Source: Dermatophilaceae bacterium Sec6.4
Lineage (GTDB): Bacteria; Actinomycetota; Actinomycetes; Actinomycetales; Dermatophilaceae
Length of the DNA stretch: 64,000 bases
Assembly (NCBI GenBank): GCA_039636865.1
Contig: CP144172.1
Coordinates: 2,108,001-2,172,000 of the forward strand
Direction: 5' to 3'
Part shown: positions 1 through 8,967 of the stretch, one piece after another
Numbering within the stretch: position 1 is the stretch's first letter
How the letters are laid out: each line of letters begins with the position of its first letter
Notes under the pieces: model-generated
Databases searched by the model: none
What the model saw: only the letters and a program-made list of their open reading frames with translations
What the model was told of the DNA's origin: nothing
Translations under genes and position numbers: made by a program

Positions 1-3
1 GCG

Positions 4-17
4 GGGACGTTCGGCCC
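4..17. promoter_or_regulatory. Dos-box-like palindrome upstream of GAPDH
   Basis: GGGACGTTCGGCCC fits the core pattern GGGnCnTTnGnCCC of the mycobacterial DosR/DevR box (consensus TTSGGGACTWWAGTCCCSAA). It lies about 140 bases before the GAPDH start. A second GGGAC half-site sits at 26-30, 22 bases (two helical turns) further on. Similar full sites occur at 8876, 8899 and 27158. Binding by a DosR-type regulator is inference; no such regulator gene is in the window. Confidence 0.4.
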
Positions 18-154
18 TAGCTCACGGGACCGTCCGGCGACGATCCTAGGGAAGGGGAACTGCGACCCTCGAGGGAGGCCACGGTGCAGGAGCTACCGAC
101 GCCGGAGGACGTGTGCAGCCACCTCGCGTTGACTGAATCAAGAGAAGGACTGAC

Positions 155-1162
155 ATGACGACACGTATTGCCATCAACGGATTCGGCCGCACCGGACGGG
201 CGCTCTACCGGGCGATTCTGGAGCGTCATCTCGACATCCAGATCGTGGCGATCAACGACCTGGGGGCCCCGGAGGCGCTGGCCAGGCTGGTCCGGCGCGA
301 CTCCGTACACGGCCGGTTCCCCGGGACGATCACGGTGCAGGGTGATGACCTCGTTGCGGACGGACACCACAGCCGTCTGCTGCGGGAACCGGATGTCGAG
401 CAGCTGCCGTGGAAAGAACTCGGGGTTCAGGTCGTCGCGGAGTGCACCGGCCGGCATCGGACTCGCGACGCCGCTGCCGCGCACCTGGGCGCAGGCGCCG
501 AGCGGGTCGTGGTCTCGGCGCCGTGCAAGGAAGCGGACGCGACCTTCGTCATCGGCGTGAACGACCACGAGTTCGATCCTGAGCGCCACATCGTGGTGTC
601 CAATGCCTCGTGCACCACCAACTGCTTCGCGCCGATGGCCAAGGTGCTGCAGGATGCTTTCGGGATCGAGTCGGGCCTGATGACCACGGTGCACGCGTAC
701 ACCGGCGACCAGCTCCTGATCGACGGGCTACACAAGGATCCTCGTCGTGCCCGGTCGGCCGCACTGAACATCGTGCCGACCTCGACGGGCGCCGCGCGTG
801 CCGCAAGCCTCGTACTTCCGTCACTGGAAGGGCGCTTCGAGGGAGTCTCGCTGCGGGTGCCGATTCCGGATGGCTCGATCACCGACTTCGTCGCGCTTCT
901 CGCGAGGCCCGCCTCGGCAGCGCAGGTCAACGCGGCGTTCCTCGATGCGGCCAGCGGACCGCTCGGTCACGTCCTGGAGTACTCGCAGGAGCCGCTGGTC
1001 TCCACTGATGTGGTGGGGTCGGCTGCTTCGTGCATCTTCGACTCATCGCTCACGCTGGGCCACGACCGGCTCGTCAAGGTGTTTGGTTGGTACGACAACG
1101 AGTGGGGATACTCCAACCGCCTCGCCGAGATGTGCATGCTGGTGGGTGGTGGCGGGCAGTAG
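155..1162 (+). CDS. gap: Type I glyceraldehyde-3-phosphate dehydrogenase
   Basis: Cytosolic glycolytic enzyme converting glyceraldehyde 3-phosphate, NAD+ and phosphate to 1,3-bisphosphoglycerate. The 335-residue product has normal family length. The N-terminal INGFGRTGR is the NAD-binding glycine motif, and SNASCTTNC around residues 149-157 holds the catalytic Cys153. HAYTGDQ and WYDNEWGYSNR are further family signatures. GAAGGA lies 5 to 7 bases before the ATG. The gene stands alone, convergent with the ANTAR gene. Its place beside phosphoketolase, aldolase and arginine deiminase genes, rather than beside pgk and tpi, suggests a second, condition-specific GAPDH; that is inference. Confidence 0.96.
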   Translation: MTTRIAINGFGRTGRALYRAILERHLDIQIVAINDLGAPEALARLVRRDSVHGRFPGTITVQGDDLVADGHHSRLLREPDVEQLPWKELGVQVVAECTGRHRTRDAAAAHLGAGAERVVVSAPCKEADATFVIGVNDHEFDPERHIVVSNASCTTNCFAPMAKVLQDAFGIESGLMTTVHAYTGDQLLIDGLHKDPRRARSAALNIVPTSTGAARAASLVLPSLEGRFEGVSLRVPIPDGSITDFVALLARPASAAQVNAAFLDAASGPLGHVLEYSQEPLVSTDVVGSAASCIFDSSLTLGHDRLVKVFGWYDNEWGYSNRLAEMCMLVGGGGQ

Positions 1163-1181
1163 GTACCCGATCGGGCGTACC
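1162..1181. terminator. Possible bidirectional terminator
   Basis: An imperfect inverted repeat (GGTAC and GTACC arms around CCGATCGG) directly follows the GAPDH stop and precedes the convergent ANTAR gene's end. There is no T-tract, so factor-independent termination is uncertain. The rest of 1182-1271 shows nothing. Confidence 0.3.
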
Positions 1182-1271
1182 GGAAGCCACGGACATTGGT
1201 TTTGTGCTGCCCGTCCTCTTGTGCACTGATGGTGGATCCGCGATGACATAGGAGGGCGGGCGACGCAACGC

Positions 1272-2051
1272 CTAGCTGCGGGTGTCGCAGGCACGGGCGT
1301 GTCCTACTGCGTCATCGACCAGGTGTTGCGCGACGTCGATCAGTTTCAGGTACTCGCCGTGACTCACCGCGCGTAACCGTTCGCGTGCCTGTTCCGAAGT
1401 GAGGCCGGTACGGGCACGCATCAGGCCGACCGCCTCGTCGGTGATAAGAGGGGCGGTCAGTGGCGTCTGCAGCCGGGTGGTCAGTGCGATCGCCTGGGTC
1501 AGGGTGTGCGCGTTGTTCAGCGCGACGGCAGCGGGCGCGGTGAACAACTCCGCGAGTTCCTGTGCGTGGTCGTCGAAGACGTCCGTGGCGCGGGCGTACA
1601 CACTGATCGTGCCGATGATCTGGTCTGCTGTCACCAGCGGAAGCGCCATCACGCTCTGGATGCCTGCCCGCCCCGCGCGCGGCCCGAACCGTGGCCACCT
1701 CGGCTCGCTCTCAAGATCGCCCGAACACGCCGTCCGGCCCTCCAGTGCAGTGGTGATGCAGGGGCCCTCATGCACGCTTCGATACTGGATCTGGTCGATC
1801 CTGGCGATGAACGGGTCACTCGCGGCGGACGACTCCACCCGGACGTGCGGGTGATCGACGGACAGCAGCGTCACCACGGCTGCGTCGGCGCCTGGAATGG
1901 TGCGTGCCGCGTAGGTCGCGACCTCGTCGAGCATGTCGGGCAGGCCGCCGGCGCCGGTTACGAGCGCTGCCAACTCGATCAGGCCGGCGTGCAGCGTCTG
2001 CAAGGCTGGCGAGGCCCGTACTTCTTCTTGTGTCGGTGAGCTCTGATCCAT
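1272..2051 (-). CDS. GAF and ANTAR domain transcription antitermination regulator
   Basis: 259-residue cytosolic regulator. Residues about 30-175 read as a GAF sensor domain (TIPGADAAVVTLL, HEGPCITTALEGR, SVMALPLV, GTISVYA). Residues about 190-245 are an ANTAR RNA-binding domain (LITDEAVGLMRARTGLT, ERLRAVSH). ANTAR proteins bind paired hairpins in nascent RNA and prevent termination. The GAF ligand cannot be read from the sequence. GAAGGA precedes the ATG. It is the only intact regulator in the survival island, so it may control part of it, but I found no paired-hairpin target by eye. Confidence 0.9.
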   Translation of the reverse strand: MDQSSPTQEEVRASPALQTLHAGLIELAALVTGAGGLPDMLDEVATYAARTIPGADAAVVTLLSVDHPHVRVESSAASDPFIARIDQIQYRSVHEGPCITTALEGRTACSGDLESEPRWPRFGPRAGRAGIQSVMALPLVTADQIIGTISVYARATDVFDDHAQELAELFTAPAAVALNNAHTLTQAIALTTRLQTPLTAPLITDEAVGLMRARTGLTSEQARERLRAVSHGEYLKLIDVAQHLVDDAVGHARACDTRS

Positions 2052-2543
2052 GGCCCGTGTCCTTCGCTGGTCGAGTCTGACGGCGGTAAGCCCTGCAACA
2101 TCGAGGCCATCCAGGTCGTGGCGTCCGGCCGGTTCAGTCGCGGGCAGGACAGGCCGACGTTCGGAATCTACGAGTTCGGATGGGCGGGAAGTCCGCCTAT
2201 GGTCATCTGCCTACGTCCCGACCTCAGGGCGGGCCTTGGGCGGCGATTTCCTGCTGTCGGGGCCACTTACATCTGCAAGCTCACGGTCGCTCTGACCGCT
2301 GATCGAGCGTCCCCCTGAGTGCCTGGCGGTGAGTGATCACTCTGCCGGGAGCGGCGTACGCGGCCTACCCGGATCCAGACTGGCTGGTTACCAGCACTTC
2401 TCAACCTACCGCCGGCCCTGGGCTTTGACCAGAGCACATACCGATGGCGCACCGCGTGAATTCGGGACCTAGGACACTGTGCCGCTACCCGCGTCAGCGT
2501 CATGGTGGAAGTGCGCGAGCCCGCGCCGACGAAAGGCATCATT
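2052..2543. promoter_or_regulatory. Divergent intergenic region with a Dos-type half-site
   Basis: About 490 bases without a convincing gene between the ANTAR regulator and the BON gene. At 2461-2477 TTCGGGACCTAGGAC matches the left arm and flank of a DosR box, but the right arm is poor. A perfect palindrome GAGTGATCACTC lies near 2330. Both divergent genes must be transcribed from here; no clear -35/-10 pair is recognised. Confidence 0.35.
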
Positions 2544-3215
2544 GTGACCACCAGCGCGTTCGTGAGAAGTGACCTCCAGATCCAGGAGTCAGTGCGAGAG
2601 GAACTGGCCTGGACCCCCGATGTCGACGACGCGGGTATCGGGGTGGCTGTCCGGGATGGCGTTGTTGCCCTGTCCGGAGAGGTCGACGATTACGCCCAGC
2701 GCTTGGCTGCCAATCAGGCGGCCTTCCGCACCTCGGGGGTGACCACCGTCGTCGATGACCTGGAGATTCACCCGGCGTCCTACGCGTGGACGGTCACCGA
2801 GACCGATATCGCCAAGAATGTCCAGGACGTGATTGACGAAAGCATCCAGCCGCCAAATTCGGTGCGTGCCACCGTGCAGAATCACACCGTCGTCCTCAAG
2901 GGCGTGGTGCGGTGGAACTACCAGCGTGAGGCTGCTCGTAGTGCGGTCGAACGCATCAAGGGCGTCGTCCTCGTGGTCAACGACATCACCCTCAGCAGTC
3001 GCCCGTCGGCTGCAGATACCGAGGGCAATATTCGTAAGGCTCTGATCCGCAGTGCGACCGTGGACGGCAATCGGGTCCATGTCACCGTGAGCGGCAACAC
3101 CGCCACTTTGAGCGGCCACGTGCGTTCCTATATCGAACGCACAGAGGCCGAGACCGCTGCCTGGGCCTCCCCGCACGTCACGCACGTGACCAACAACATC
3201 GAAATGACCTTCTAG
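2544..3215 (+). CDS. Triple BON-domain protein
   Basis: 223-residue protein with three consecutive BON domains (about residues 10-75, 85-155 and 155-223), each with the pattern V-x-V-x2-G-x-V-x-L-x-G-x-V followed by an alpha helix (DGVVALSGEV, NHTVVLKGVV, GNTATLSGHV). BON domains are thought to bind phospholipid or other ligands, and soluble multi-BON proteins occur among stress and dormancy proteins. The start is set at GTG 2544 because GAAAGG (2531-2536) is well spaced before it; an ATG 42 bases upstream is less supported. There is no signal peptide. A decayed paralogue lies near 33.1-33.3 kb. Confidence 0.85.
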   Translation: MTTSAFVRSDLQIQESVREELAWTPDVDDAGIGVAVRDGVVALSGEVDDYAQRLAANQAAFRTSGVTTVVDDLEIHPASYAWTVTETDIAKNVQDVIDESIQPPNSVRATVQNHTVVLKGVVRWNYQREAARSAVERIKGVVLVVNDITLSSRPSAADTEGNIRKALIRSATVDGNRVHVTVSGNTATLSGHVRSYIERTEAETAAWASPHVTHVTNNIEMTF

Positions 3216-3236
3216 CACCAAGATCGGAGACGTTCT

Positions 3237-4235
3237 GTGCAGGACATGGCGGCATGGGCTGCGGGAGGTGTACCCGGACAGATCAGACTGGTGACGAAGC
3301 CCCGTCCCACGCCGGGCCCGGATGAAGTCGTCGTCCGTGTCGAGGCGTGCGGACTGTGCAGGACCGACCTGCACATCGTCGACCACGAGCTCGAACGCCA
3401 TCTGGTCGACGTGACCCCCGGCCATCAGATCGTCGGGACGGTGACTGCGCTCGGCGATCGCGTGCAGCAGCTGCGCGAAGGCGACACGGTTGGAATTGCC
3501 TGGCTTCGACGTACCTGCGGGGTATGCCCGTGGTGCCGGAGTGGTCGCGAGAACCTCTGCCCAGAATCGCAATACACGGGTTGGGATGTCGATGGGGGCC
3601 TCGCCGAGTACACGACCGTGCCGGAGGCATTCGCGTATGTACTGCCAAGGACAGCTGATGCTGTCGAACTCGCTCCGCTGTTGTGCGCCGGGATCATCGG
3701 GTACCGCGCGCTGTCCCGGGCCGCCGTGCCTGCCGGTGGCATTCTGGGAATTTACGGTTACGGGTCCAGCGGCCACATCACTGCTCAGATCGCGCAGGCT
3801 GCGGGGGCCACCATCAACGCGATGACCCGAGGCGAAGCAAACCGGGATCTCGCGTGCAGCATCGGCGCGGCCTTCGTCGGCGGCGCGATGGACGAGCCAC
3901 CCGCGAAGCTCGACTCCGCAATTGTCTTCGCACCTGCGGGAGAACTCGTCCCGGTCGCGCTCGGCGCAACCAAACGTGGCGGCACAGTGGTCCTGGCCGG
4001 CATCCACATGTCCGAAATCCCCGCGATGAACTACGACACTGAGCTTTTCAACGAACGTGATCTGCGCACCGTCACGGCCAACACGCGCGCCGACGGGGCG
4101 ACCTTCCTCGCGTTAGCGCACAACTTGGCGATCAAACCGACCGTGACGACCTACCCATTCGACAGCGTTGACAAGGCTCTGAGCGACCTCCGTGTCGGAA
4201 ACGCCTCAGGATCGATTGTCATCACCACGCTCTAA
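3237..4235 (+). CDS. adhA: Zinc-dependent alcohol dehydrogenase, AdhA type
   Basis: 332-residue medium-chain dehydrogenase oxidising alcohols or reducing aldehydes with NAD(P). The catalytic zinc site is visible as CGLCRTD and GHQIVG, and the structural zinc loop as CGVCPWCRSGRENLC. The Rossmann region has GIYGYGSSGH. It resembles the AdhA family of actinobacteria (mycobacterial AdhA, Rv1862). A GTG start follows GGAG at good distance, 21 bases after the BON gene, so the two are probably co-transcribed. Under low oxygen it could regenerate NAD by reducing aldehydes; the substrate is unknown. Confidence 0.9.
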   Translation: MQDMAAWAAGGVPGQIRLVTKPRPTPGPDEVVVRVEACGLCRTDLHIVDHELERHLVDVTPGHQIVGTVTALGDRVQQLREGDTVGIAWLRRTCGVCPWCRSGRENLCPESQYTGWDVDGGLAEYTTVPEAFAYVLPRTADAVELAPLLCAGIIGYRALSRAAVPAGGILGIYGYGSSGHITAQIAQAAGATINAMTRGEANRDLACSIGAAFVGGAMDEPPAKLDSAIVFAPAGELVPVALGATKRGGTVVLAGIHMSEIPAMNYDTELFNERDLRTVTANTRADGATFLALAHNLAIKPTVTTYPFDSVDKALSDLRVGNASGSIVITTL

Positions 4236-4269
4236 CCGAAGACGCTTGAGCTGGAGAACGAGAAATCAG

Positions 4270-4406
4270 CTGAAGATTCAGGTTCATACCGACTTGAATG
4301 TCGATGTCGACGAAGCACACAGCGAGCAGATCGATACGCAGATCGCGGATGCGCTGGAGCGGTGTGAAGATCGCGTGACGCGCATGATCGCGCTTTTGGT
4401 GAGCAA
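4270..4406 (+). pseudogene. Truncated ribosome hibernation factor (HPF/RaiA-like) fragment
   Basis: The frame beginning at 4270 reads LKIQVHTDLNVDVDEAHSEQ and then IADALERCEDRVTRM. This matches the N-terminal strand-helix of HPF/RaiA-type ribosome-associated proteins, whose first lines resemble KIQVHTD-N-x-E ... ALxRFxDRVTRVEVHLSD. Similarity stops after about 43 residues, where the 3' end of the opposing ctpF gene begins. The first codon is CTG where ATG is expected, with GGAGAACGAG upstream. I read it as a 5' remnant of a deleted gene. HPF-type factors belong to dormancy regulons, which suits the neighbourhood. Confidence 0.5.
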
Positions 4407-7214
4407 TTATTTTGCGTGCTGCCGTAGTGTCAATTTGCGTGCTTCGCTGACCCAGAGGACGGCGCTGGCCAGCGCGATACATACCCCCCACTGGCTGAGC
4501 GTGAGGGGTGTGGTGGTGAAGGCGGTTTGGAGCACTGGCGTCTGAACGACCGCGACCTGAAGGGCTATTGCGATGCCGATAGCAGCCCAGAGCCACCGAT
4601 TCGCGAACGGCTTGTGGAAGGCGCTGCGGGTCTCTGAGCGGGCGTTCAACGCATTGAACAGCTGCGCCAGGACGAGCACGGTGAATCCCGCGGTCCGGGC
4701 GTTGTCGAGTGTCTGAGTTCCTGGGATCAGTCCGCCCGGTAGGTAGAAGTCGATCGCTGTGAGCGTGGCGATCGCGATGACGAGACCGATCATCACGACA
4801 CCGGCCCACATCCGTCCGTCGATGAGCCGGTCGTTCAGTCGGCGCGGTGGGCGGTCCATCACGTCTTCGGTTTCCGGGTCGACTCCCATGGCGAGGGCTG
4901 TTCCGCTGTCGGTGAGCAGGTTGATCCACAGGATCTGGGTGGCCAGTAGCGGCAGCGCAGTCGTGCCCAAGTCGTCGCTCAGCCCGATCACCCCCGCGAA
5001 GACGACGCCGAGAAACACGGTCAGCACCTCGCCGGTGTTGGAGGACAGTAAATAGCGAAGGAACTTGCGAATGTTGCCGAAGATGATCCGGCCCTCGCGG
5101 ACCGACCGGACGATCGTCGCGAAGTTGTCGTCGGTGAGGATCATGTTGGCGGCTTCTTTGGCGACCTCCGTCCCGGCCAGGCCCATCGCCACGCCGATAT
5201 CGGCGGCCTTCAACGCCGGAGCGTCGTTGACTCCGTCCCCGGTCATCGCGACGACCTGACCTTGCGCTTTCAATGCTGTGACGATGCGTAGTTTGCTACG
5301 CGGCGAGACCCTGGCGTACACCGTCGTGGTCGGGACGATGCGCCGCAACTGCGCGTCATCGAGTGACTCCAGCTCGGTACCGGAAACCGCAACTGTGCCG
5401 GGATCGGTGATGCCGAGGTCGGTAGCGATCCGTGCCGCCGTGCTGGGGTGGTCACCGGTGATCATGACGACCCGGATACCGGCGCGATGTGCTTCCTCGA
5501 TGGCGGTGGCCGCCTCCTGCCTGGGCGGGTCGATGATCCCGACAACCCCCGCGTAGATGAGGTCCTGTTCGAGTCCGTCGCCGTCGCCGTCACCAGCACG
5601 GAATGCGTCCGCAGCATCGTCCCCCAGCGGCCGGTACCCGACGGCGATCGTGCGAAAGGCTTGACTCGAGAGGCGTTCGACATCCCCCAGGAGCTTGCTG
5701 CGCCACGCAGCGTCCAATGGCTCGGTGCGATCACCAACCTGGACGCGTGAACATCGCTGCACCAGTACGTCCGGTGCCCCCTTGGTGACCAGGGTAAGCT
5801 TTCCGTCCCGCTCGCAGTCGGCTTCGATACTGCTCATCATCTTGCGTTCAGACGTGAACGGGACCTCGCCGACGCGGTCGAAACGCCTGGCCCGGTGTTC
5901 TCGAAGGCCCATCTTCGCCTCGGCGACCAGGAAGGCGGCCTCGGTCGGATCTCCGTGGATCAGCCACTCGCCATCTGTCTCGAACAGGGCGGAGTCGTTC
6001 GCCAGGCTCCCACCGGACAGCACGAGAGCAGTTTGCTTCCACACCCCGCTACCGGCCTCGATCGGCGACCCGTCGCACTCCACCTGGCCCTCGGGGCGGT
6101 ATCCGGTCCCGGACACGACGACCTCACCGGCTGCGGTGACAACACGGCCGATGCTCATTTCACCGCGAGTCAACGTGCCGGTCTTGTCGGTGCAGATCAC
6201 TGAGGCTGAGCCGAGCGTCTCCACCGAGGACAGGTCTTTCACGATGGCGTTGCGCCCGGCCATCCGTCGCACCCCGAGCGCAAGAACGACCGACAGGATC
6301 GCCGGAAGTCCCTCCGGGACGGCTGCAACGGCAAGCGCCACACCGAGCAGCAGCGCCGTCACCGCACCCTCGACAGAGTGGACCTTGAACACCAGGAACA
6401 CCGTGCCTATGACGGCGACCGCGATGAGGATGACGGCCCCGCCGAGCATCCGGCCGACCCTGGTGATCTCACGCTGCAACGGGGTCGGGTCCTGGTGTGT
6501 GGTCTCCAGCAGATCGGCGATCTGGCCCGTCTGCGTTGCCATCCCGGTTGCTGTGACCACTGCCCGGCCGACGCCCTGGGTCACCGCGGTGCCGCTGAAG
6601 ATCATGTTCTGCCGATCCCCGAGCGAGGCAGGCCGCTGCAACGGCGCGCTGTCCTTGATCACCGGGGCGCTCTCCCCGGTCAAGGAGGCCTCCGACACCT
6701 GTAACGCCGAGGCGCTCAGCAGCCGAGCGTCGGCGGCGACCGAGTCGCCCTCGCCCAGCACCAGAACATCCCCGGGGACGAGATCGCGGGCGGGTATCTG
6801 CGCGGGCGCACCGTCACGCAGCACGGTCGCCATCGGAGCGCCCATCCGGCGCAGAGCGGCTACGGCCCGCTCGGCTCCCGACTCCTGCAGGTAACCCAGG
6901 ACGGCATTCAGCACGATGATGACCGCGATCACGATCGCGTCATAGGGCCATTCAGCCGTGCCCTCGAGCCACCATGCCGCGAGTGAGATAACGATCGCGG
7001 CGAACAGCAGATAGATGAGCGGATCCTGGAACTGCTGGAGCACCTTGCGCCAGACGGGCACCGGCAGCGACTGACGCACCTCGTTGGGACCAGACCAGAT
7101 CAACCGATCAGATGCTTCGGTGGCCGTCAGGCCGCGCTGTGCATCCGTCTCCAGCCCGCTCAGAACTTCGACCACGTCCAGGATTGAAGGGTCCTCCAAT
7201 TTCGGCTCCGGCAT
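4407..7214 (-). CDS. ctpF: CtpF-like cation-transporting P-type ATPase
   Basis: 935-residue P2-type (PMCA/SERCA-like) ATPase. It has an N-terminal cation-ATPase domain (LTATEASDRL, GPNEV), a TGES actuator loop, a phosphorylation motif DKTGTLT with Asp343, and the hinge TGDGVNDAPALK. About ten membrane segments include the C-terminal group ending LWVSEARKL. The mycobacterial homologue CtpF (Rv1997), a calcium-efflux ATPase, belongs to the DosR regulon. The start is placed at ATG 7214, since a longer frame overlaps the preceding yfcC gene. It is 70 bases downstream of yfcC on the same strand, so probably in one operon. Substrate Ca2+ is inferred from family resemblance. Confidence 0.88.
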   Translation of the reverse strand: MPEPKLEDPSILDVVEVLSGLETDAQRGLTATEASDRLIWSGPNEVRQSLPVPVWRKVLQQFQDPLIYLLFAAIVISLAAWWLEGTAEWPYDAIVIAVIIVLNAVLGYLQESGAERAVAALRRMGAPMATVLRDGAPAQIPARDLVPGDVLVLGEGDSVAADARLLSASALQVSEASLTGESAPVIKDSAPLQRPASLGDRQNMIFSGTAVTQGVGRAVVTATGMATQTGQIADLLETTHQDPTPLQREITRVGRMLGGAVILIAVAVIGTVFLVFKVHSVEGAVTALLLGVALAVAAVPEGLPAILSVVLALGVRRMAGRNAIVKDLSSVETLGSASVICTDKTGTLTRGEMSIGRVVTAAGEVVVSGTGYRPEGQVECDGSPIEAGSGVWKQTALVLSGGSLANDSALFETDGEWLIHGDPTEAAFLVAEAKMGLREHRARRFDRVGEVPFTSERKMMSSIEADCERDGKLTLVTKGAPDVLVQRCSRVQVGDRTEPLDAAWRSKLLGDVERLSSQAFRTIAVGYRPLGDDAADAFRAGDGDGDGLEQDLIYAGVVGIIDPPRQEAATAIEEAHRAGIRVVMITGDHPSTAARIATDLGITDPGTVAVSGTELESLDDAQLRRIVPTTTVYARVSPRSKLRIVTALKAQGQVVAMTGDGVNDAPALKAADIGVAMGLAGTEVAKEAANMILTDDNFATIVRSVREGRIIFGNIRKFLRYLLSSNTGEVLTVFLGVVFAGVIGLSDDLGTTALPLLATQILWINLLTDSGTALAMGVDPETEDVMDRPPRRLNDRLIDGRMWAGVVMIGLVIAIATLTAIDFYLPGGLIPGTQTLDNARTAGFTVLVLAQLFNALNARSETRSAFHKPFANRWLWAAIGIAIALQVAVVQTPVLQTAFTTTPLTLSQWGVCIALASAVLWVSEARKLTLRQHAK

Positions 7215-7284
7215 CTGGGGGGCCCACTCTTCTGCTAGGAAATGCGAACCTGTCTGGCCGGGCGGGGGTCGAACGACTCGTCGG

Positions 7285-8811
7285 CTACAGCACCGATCCA
7301 ACCGCGATCATGGCCGTACACAAAACCACCAGGAGCAGGATCAATGGTGCGACGAAGCGCAGGTACTGGTCGTAGCGAACCTTGGCCAGGGCCAGTCCGC
7401 CCATCACGACCGCCGACGTGGGGGTGATCAGATTGACGACTCCTGAGGCCGACTGGAAGGCCGTGATCACCATCGACCGGGGGACGCCGGCGAAGTCGGC
7501 CAGGGGCGCCAGGATCGGCATGGCCAGTGCGGCGTGGCCGGAAGTTGATGGCACCAGGAATGCCAGCGGCAGATTGATCAGGAACATCAGTCCGCCGAAC
7601 ACTCCTGAAGAGGTGCTATGAACGATGTTCTCCATGGAGTGCAGCACGGTGTCAGTGATCTGTGAGTTGTTCATGATCACGGTCACGCCGCGGGCGAGCA
7701 CGATGATCAGACCGACCCCGACGAAGTCACCGGCACCTTTGACCAGCGTGTCGGTCAGGCCCTTCTCGCCCAGGCCGCCGATCAGGCCGACCACGATCGA
7801 CATCACGAGGAAGAGAGCAGCCAGTTCAGGGAAGTACCAGTCCAGCTGCCAGCTGAAGCTGGCCGCGTCCGGTCCCTTGAAGACCTGCGCCCAGGGCACG
7901 ATCGAGAAGATCATGAACGCGAAGGTGAACGCGATGATCGCCAACACGCTCTTGTGCTTGCCGGTCAGGTCGGGCACCTCACCGATGCCGGCAGCGGCAA
8001 TCGTCGCGTCCCCCTCCTTCGCGCCGACCATCGATTTCGTCGGATCCTTCTTGACCTTCCTCGCGTATCGCAGGACAAATCCGACGCCGATGGGTACGAG
8101 GACGACATACATCAGCAGACGGAAACCGATCCCGTTGCCGATCGATACGCCGGCCGACGCGGAGGCGACACCGGTGGCGAACGGATTGACGGTCGAGGCC
8201 AGCACCCCGATGCCCGCACCGATCAGGATGGTCGCGGCGGCGACCATCCTGTCGTATCCCAGCGACAGCATCAACGGGATCACCAGCGCGTAGAACCCGA
8301 GAGTCTCCTCGGCCATGCCCTCGGTGGTGCCGCCGATCGAGAACAGGATCATCAGAATCGCGATCACGACCGCGCCGCGGCCGGCGAAACGTTTGGCAAT
8401 GTGCGCCACACCCACGTCGATGGCGCCGGTCTTCATCGACATGGTGATGAAGATCCCGATGGCCAGCACGAACAGGAACACTCCGGCAGCGCCGAACAGT
8501 TCGCCGCTTTCATTGGGACCGATGAAGCCGCCGTCCGTGGCCTTGATCCCGTAGAGCCCGTTCACCGGCGCCATGAACAGTTGCATCAAGCGGTCGTAGA
8601 ACGACAGTCCGGACGCGACGTGGTGGTAGCTGCCTGGGATGGGGCCACCGGTCTTCTTACTGACGGTGTAGGCGCCGGTGGGTACGGCGAAGGCGAGCAG
8701 CCACACCGCGATGGTGACCCCGTACAGAATGGTGAACGCACTGGGGAAACTGAACTTGCGTGGTGTATCGCCCGGGTCCGTCTGTTTGACCGTAGCCGTC
8801 TGAGTGGCCAT
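7285..8811 (-). CDS. YfcC-family transporter (possible arginine/ornithine exchanger)
   Basis: 508-residue integral membrane protein with about 12 hydrophobic segments; FSFPSAFTILYGVTIAVWLL opens the first. Family signatures include GTTEGMAEETLGFY, NPFATGVASA and a C-terminal LVPSTSGHAALAMPILAPLA followed by NLITPTSAVVMGGLAL. YfcC proteins were classed as C4-dicarboxylate carriers, but members within streptococcal arc operons are annotated as ArcD arginine/ornithine antiporters and sit beside an M20 peptidase (ArcT). The same pairing occurs here, divergent to an M20 dipeptidase and 8 kb from arcABC. Substrate is therefore inferred as arginine, ornithine or peptides. Confidence 0.85.
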   Translation of the reverse strand: MATQTATVKQTDPGDTPRKFSFPSAFTILYGVTIAVWLLAFAVPTGAYTVSKKTGGPIPGSYHHVASGLSFYDRLMQLFMAPVNGLYGIKATDGGFIGPNESGELFGAAGVFLFVLAIGIFITMSMKTGAIDVGVAHIAKRFAGRGAVVIAILMILFSIGGTTEGMAEETLGFYALVIPLMLSLGYDRMVAAATILIGAGIGVLASTVNPFATGVASASAGVSIGNGIGFRLLMYVVLVPIGVGFVLRYARKVKKDPTKSMVGAKEGDATIAAAGIGEVPDLTGKHKSVLAIIAFTFAFMIFSIVPWAQVFKGPDAASFSWQLDWYFPELAALFLVMSIVVGLIGGLGEKGLTDTLVKGAGDFVGVGLIIVLARGVTVIMNNSQITDTVLHSMENIVHSTSSGVFGGLMFLINLPLAFLVPSTSGHAALAMPILAPLADFAGVPRSMVITAFQSASGVVNLITPTSAVVMGGLALAKVRYDQYLRFVAPLILLLVVLCTAMIAVGSVL

Positions 8812-8875
8812 GGGGCTCCCTTGCCGAGTCCGATGTATGCCGTGTCAGCCAAGCAGCGCCCAAGGTCGCCTGCCA

Positions 8876-8912
8876 GGGTCCTTCGTCCCCCTTGGCGGGG
8901 GACCTTGGGCCC
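8876..8912. promoter_or_regulatory. Tandem Dos-box-like sites in a divergent promoter
   Basis: GGGTCCTTCGTCCC (8876-8889) and GGGACCTTGGGCCC (8899-8912) each match 11 of 14 positions of the DosR core GGGACTWWAGTCCC. They start 23 bases apart, about two helical turns, the arrangement seen for paired DosR dimers. They sit between yfcC (start 8811) and the dipeptidase (start 8968) and could serve both. The palindromes are read directly; the regulator is inference. Confidence 0.5.
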
Positions 8913-8967
8913 TCAGCCGGAACCCCCAGTGGGCCCAGACTTCGGTCATCCGGATAGGAGTAGCTAT

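Noticed and set aside
2325..2345. GAGTGATCACTC palindrome as a regulator site
   Set aside because: Single occurrence with no match to a family I can name; kept only as a note in the intergenic entry.
2589..4007. Long minus-strand frame (472 codons) opposite the BON and adhA genes
   Set aside because: Arg/His/Asp-rich shadow translation without domains; both opposing genes are clearly recognised.
5695..6894. Long plus-strand frame opposite ctpF
   Set aside because: Ser/Thr/Arg-rich antisense shadow; the P-type ATPase motifs on the other strand are decisive.
7954..8967. Extension of the dipeptidase frame upstream of 8968
   Set aside because: It runs antisense through yfcC, lacks protein character, and a strong ribosome-binding site precedes ATG 8968.
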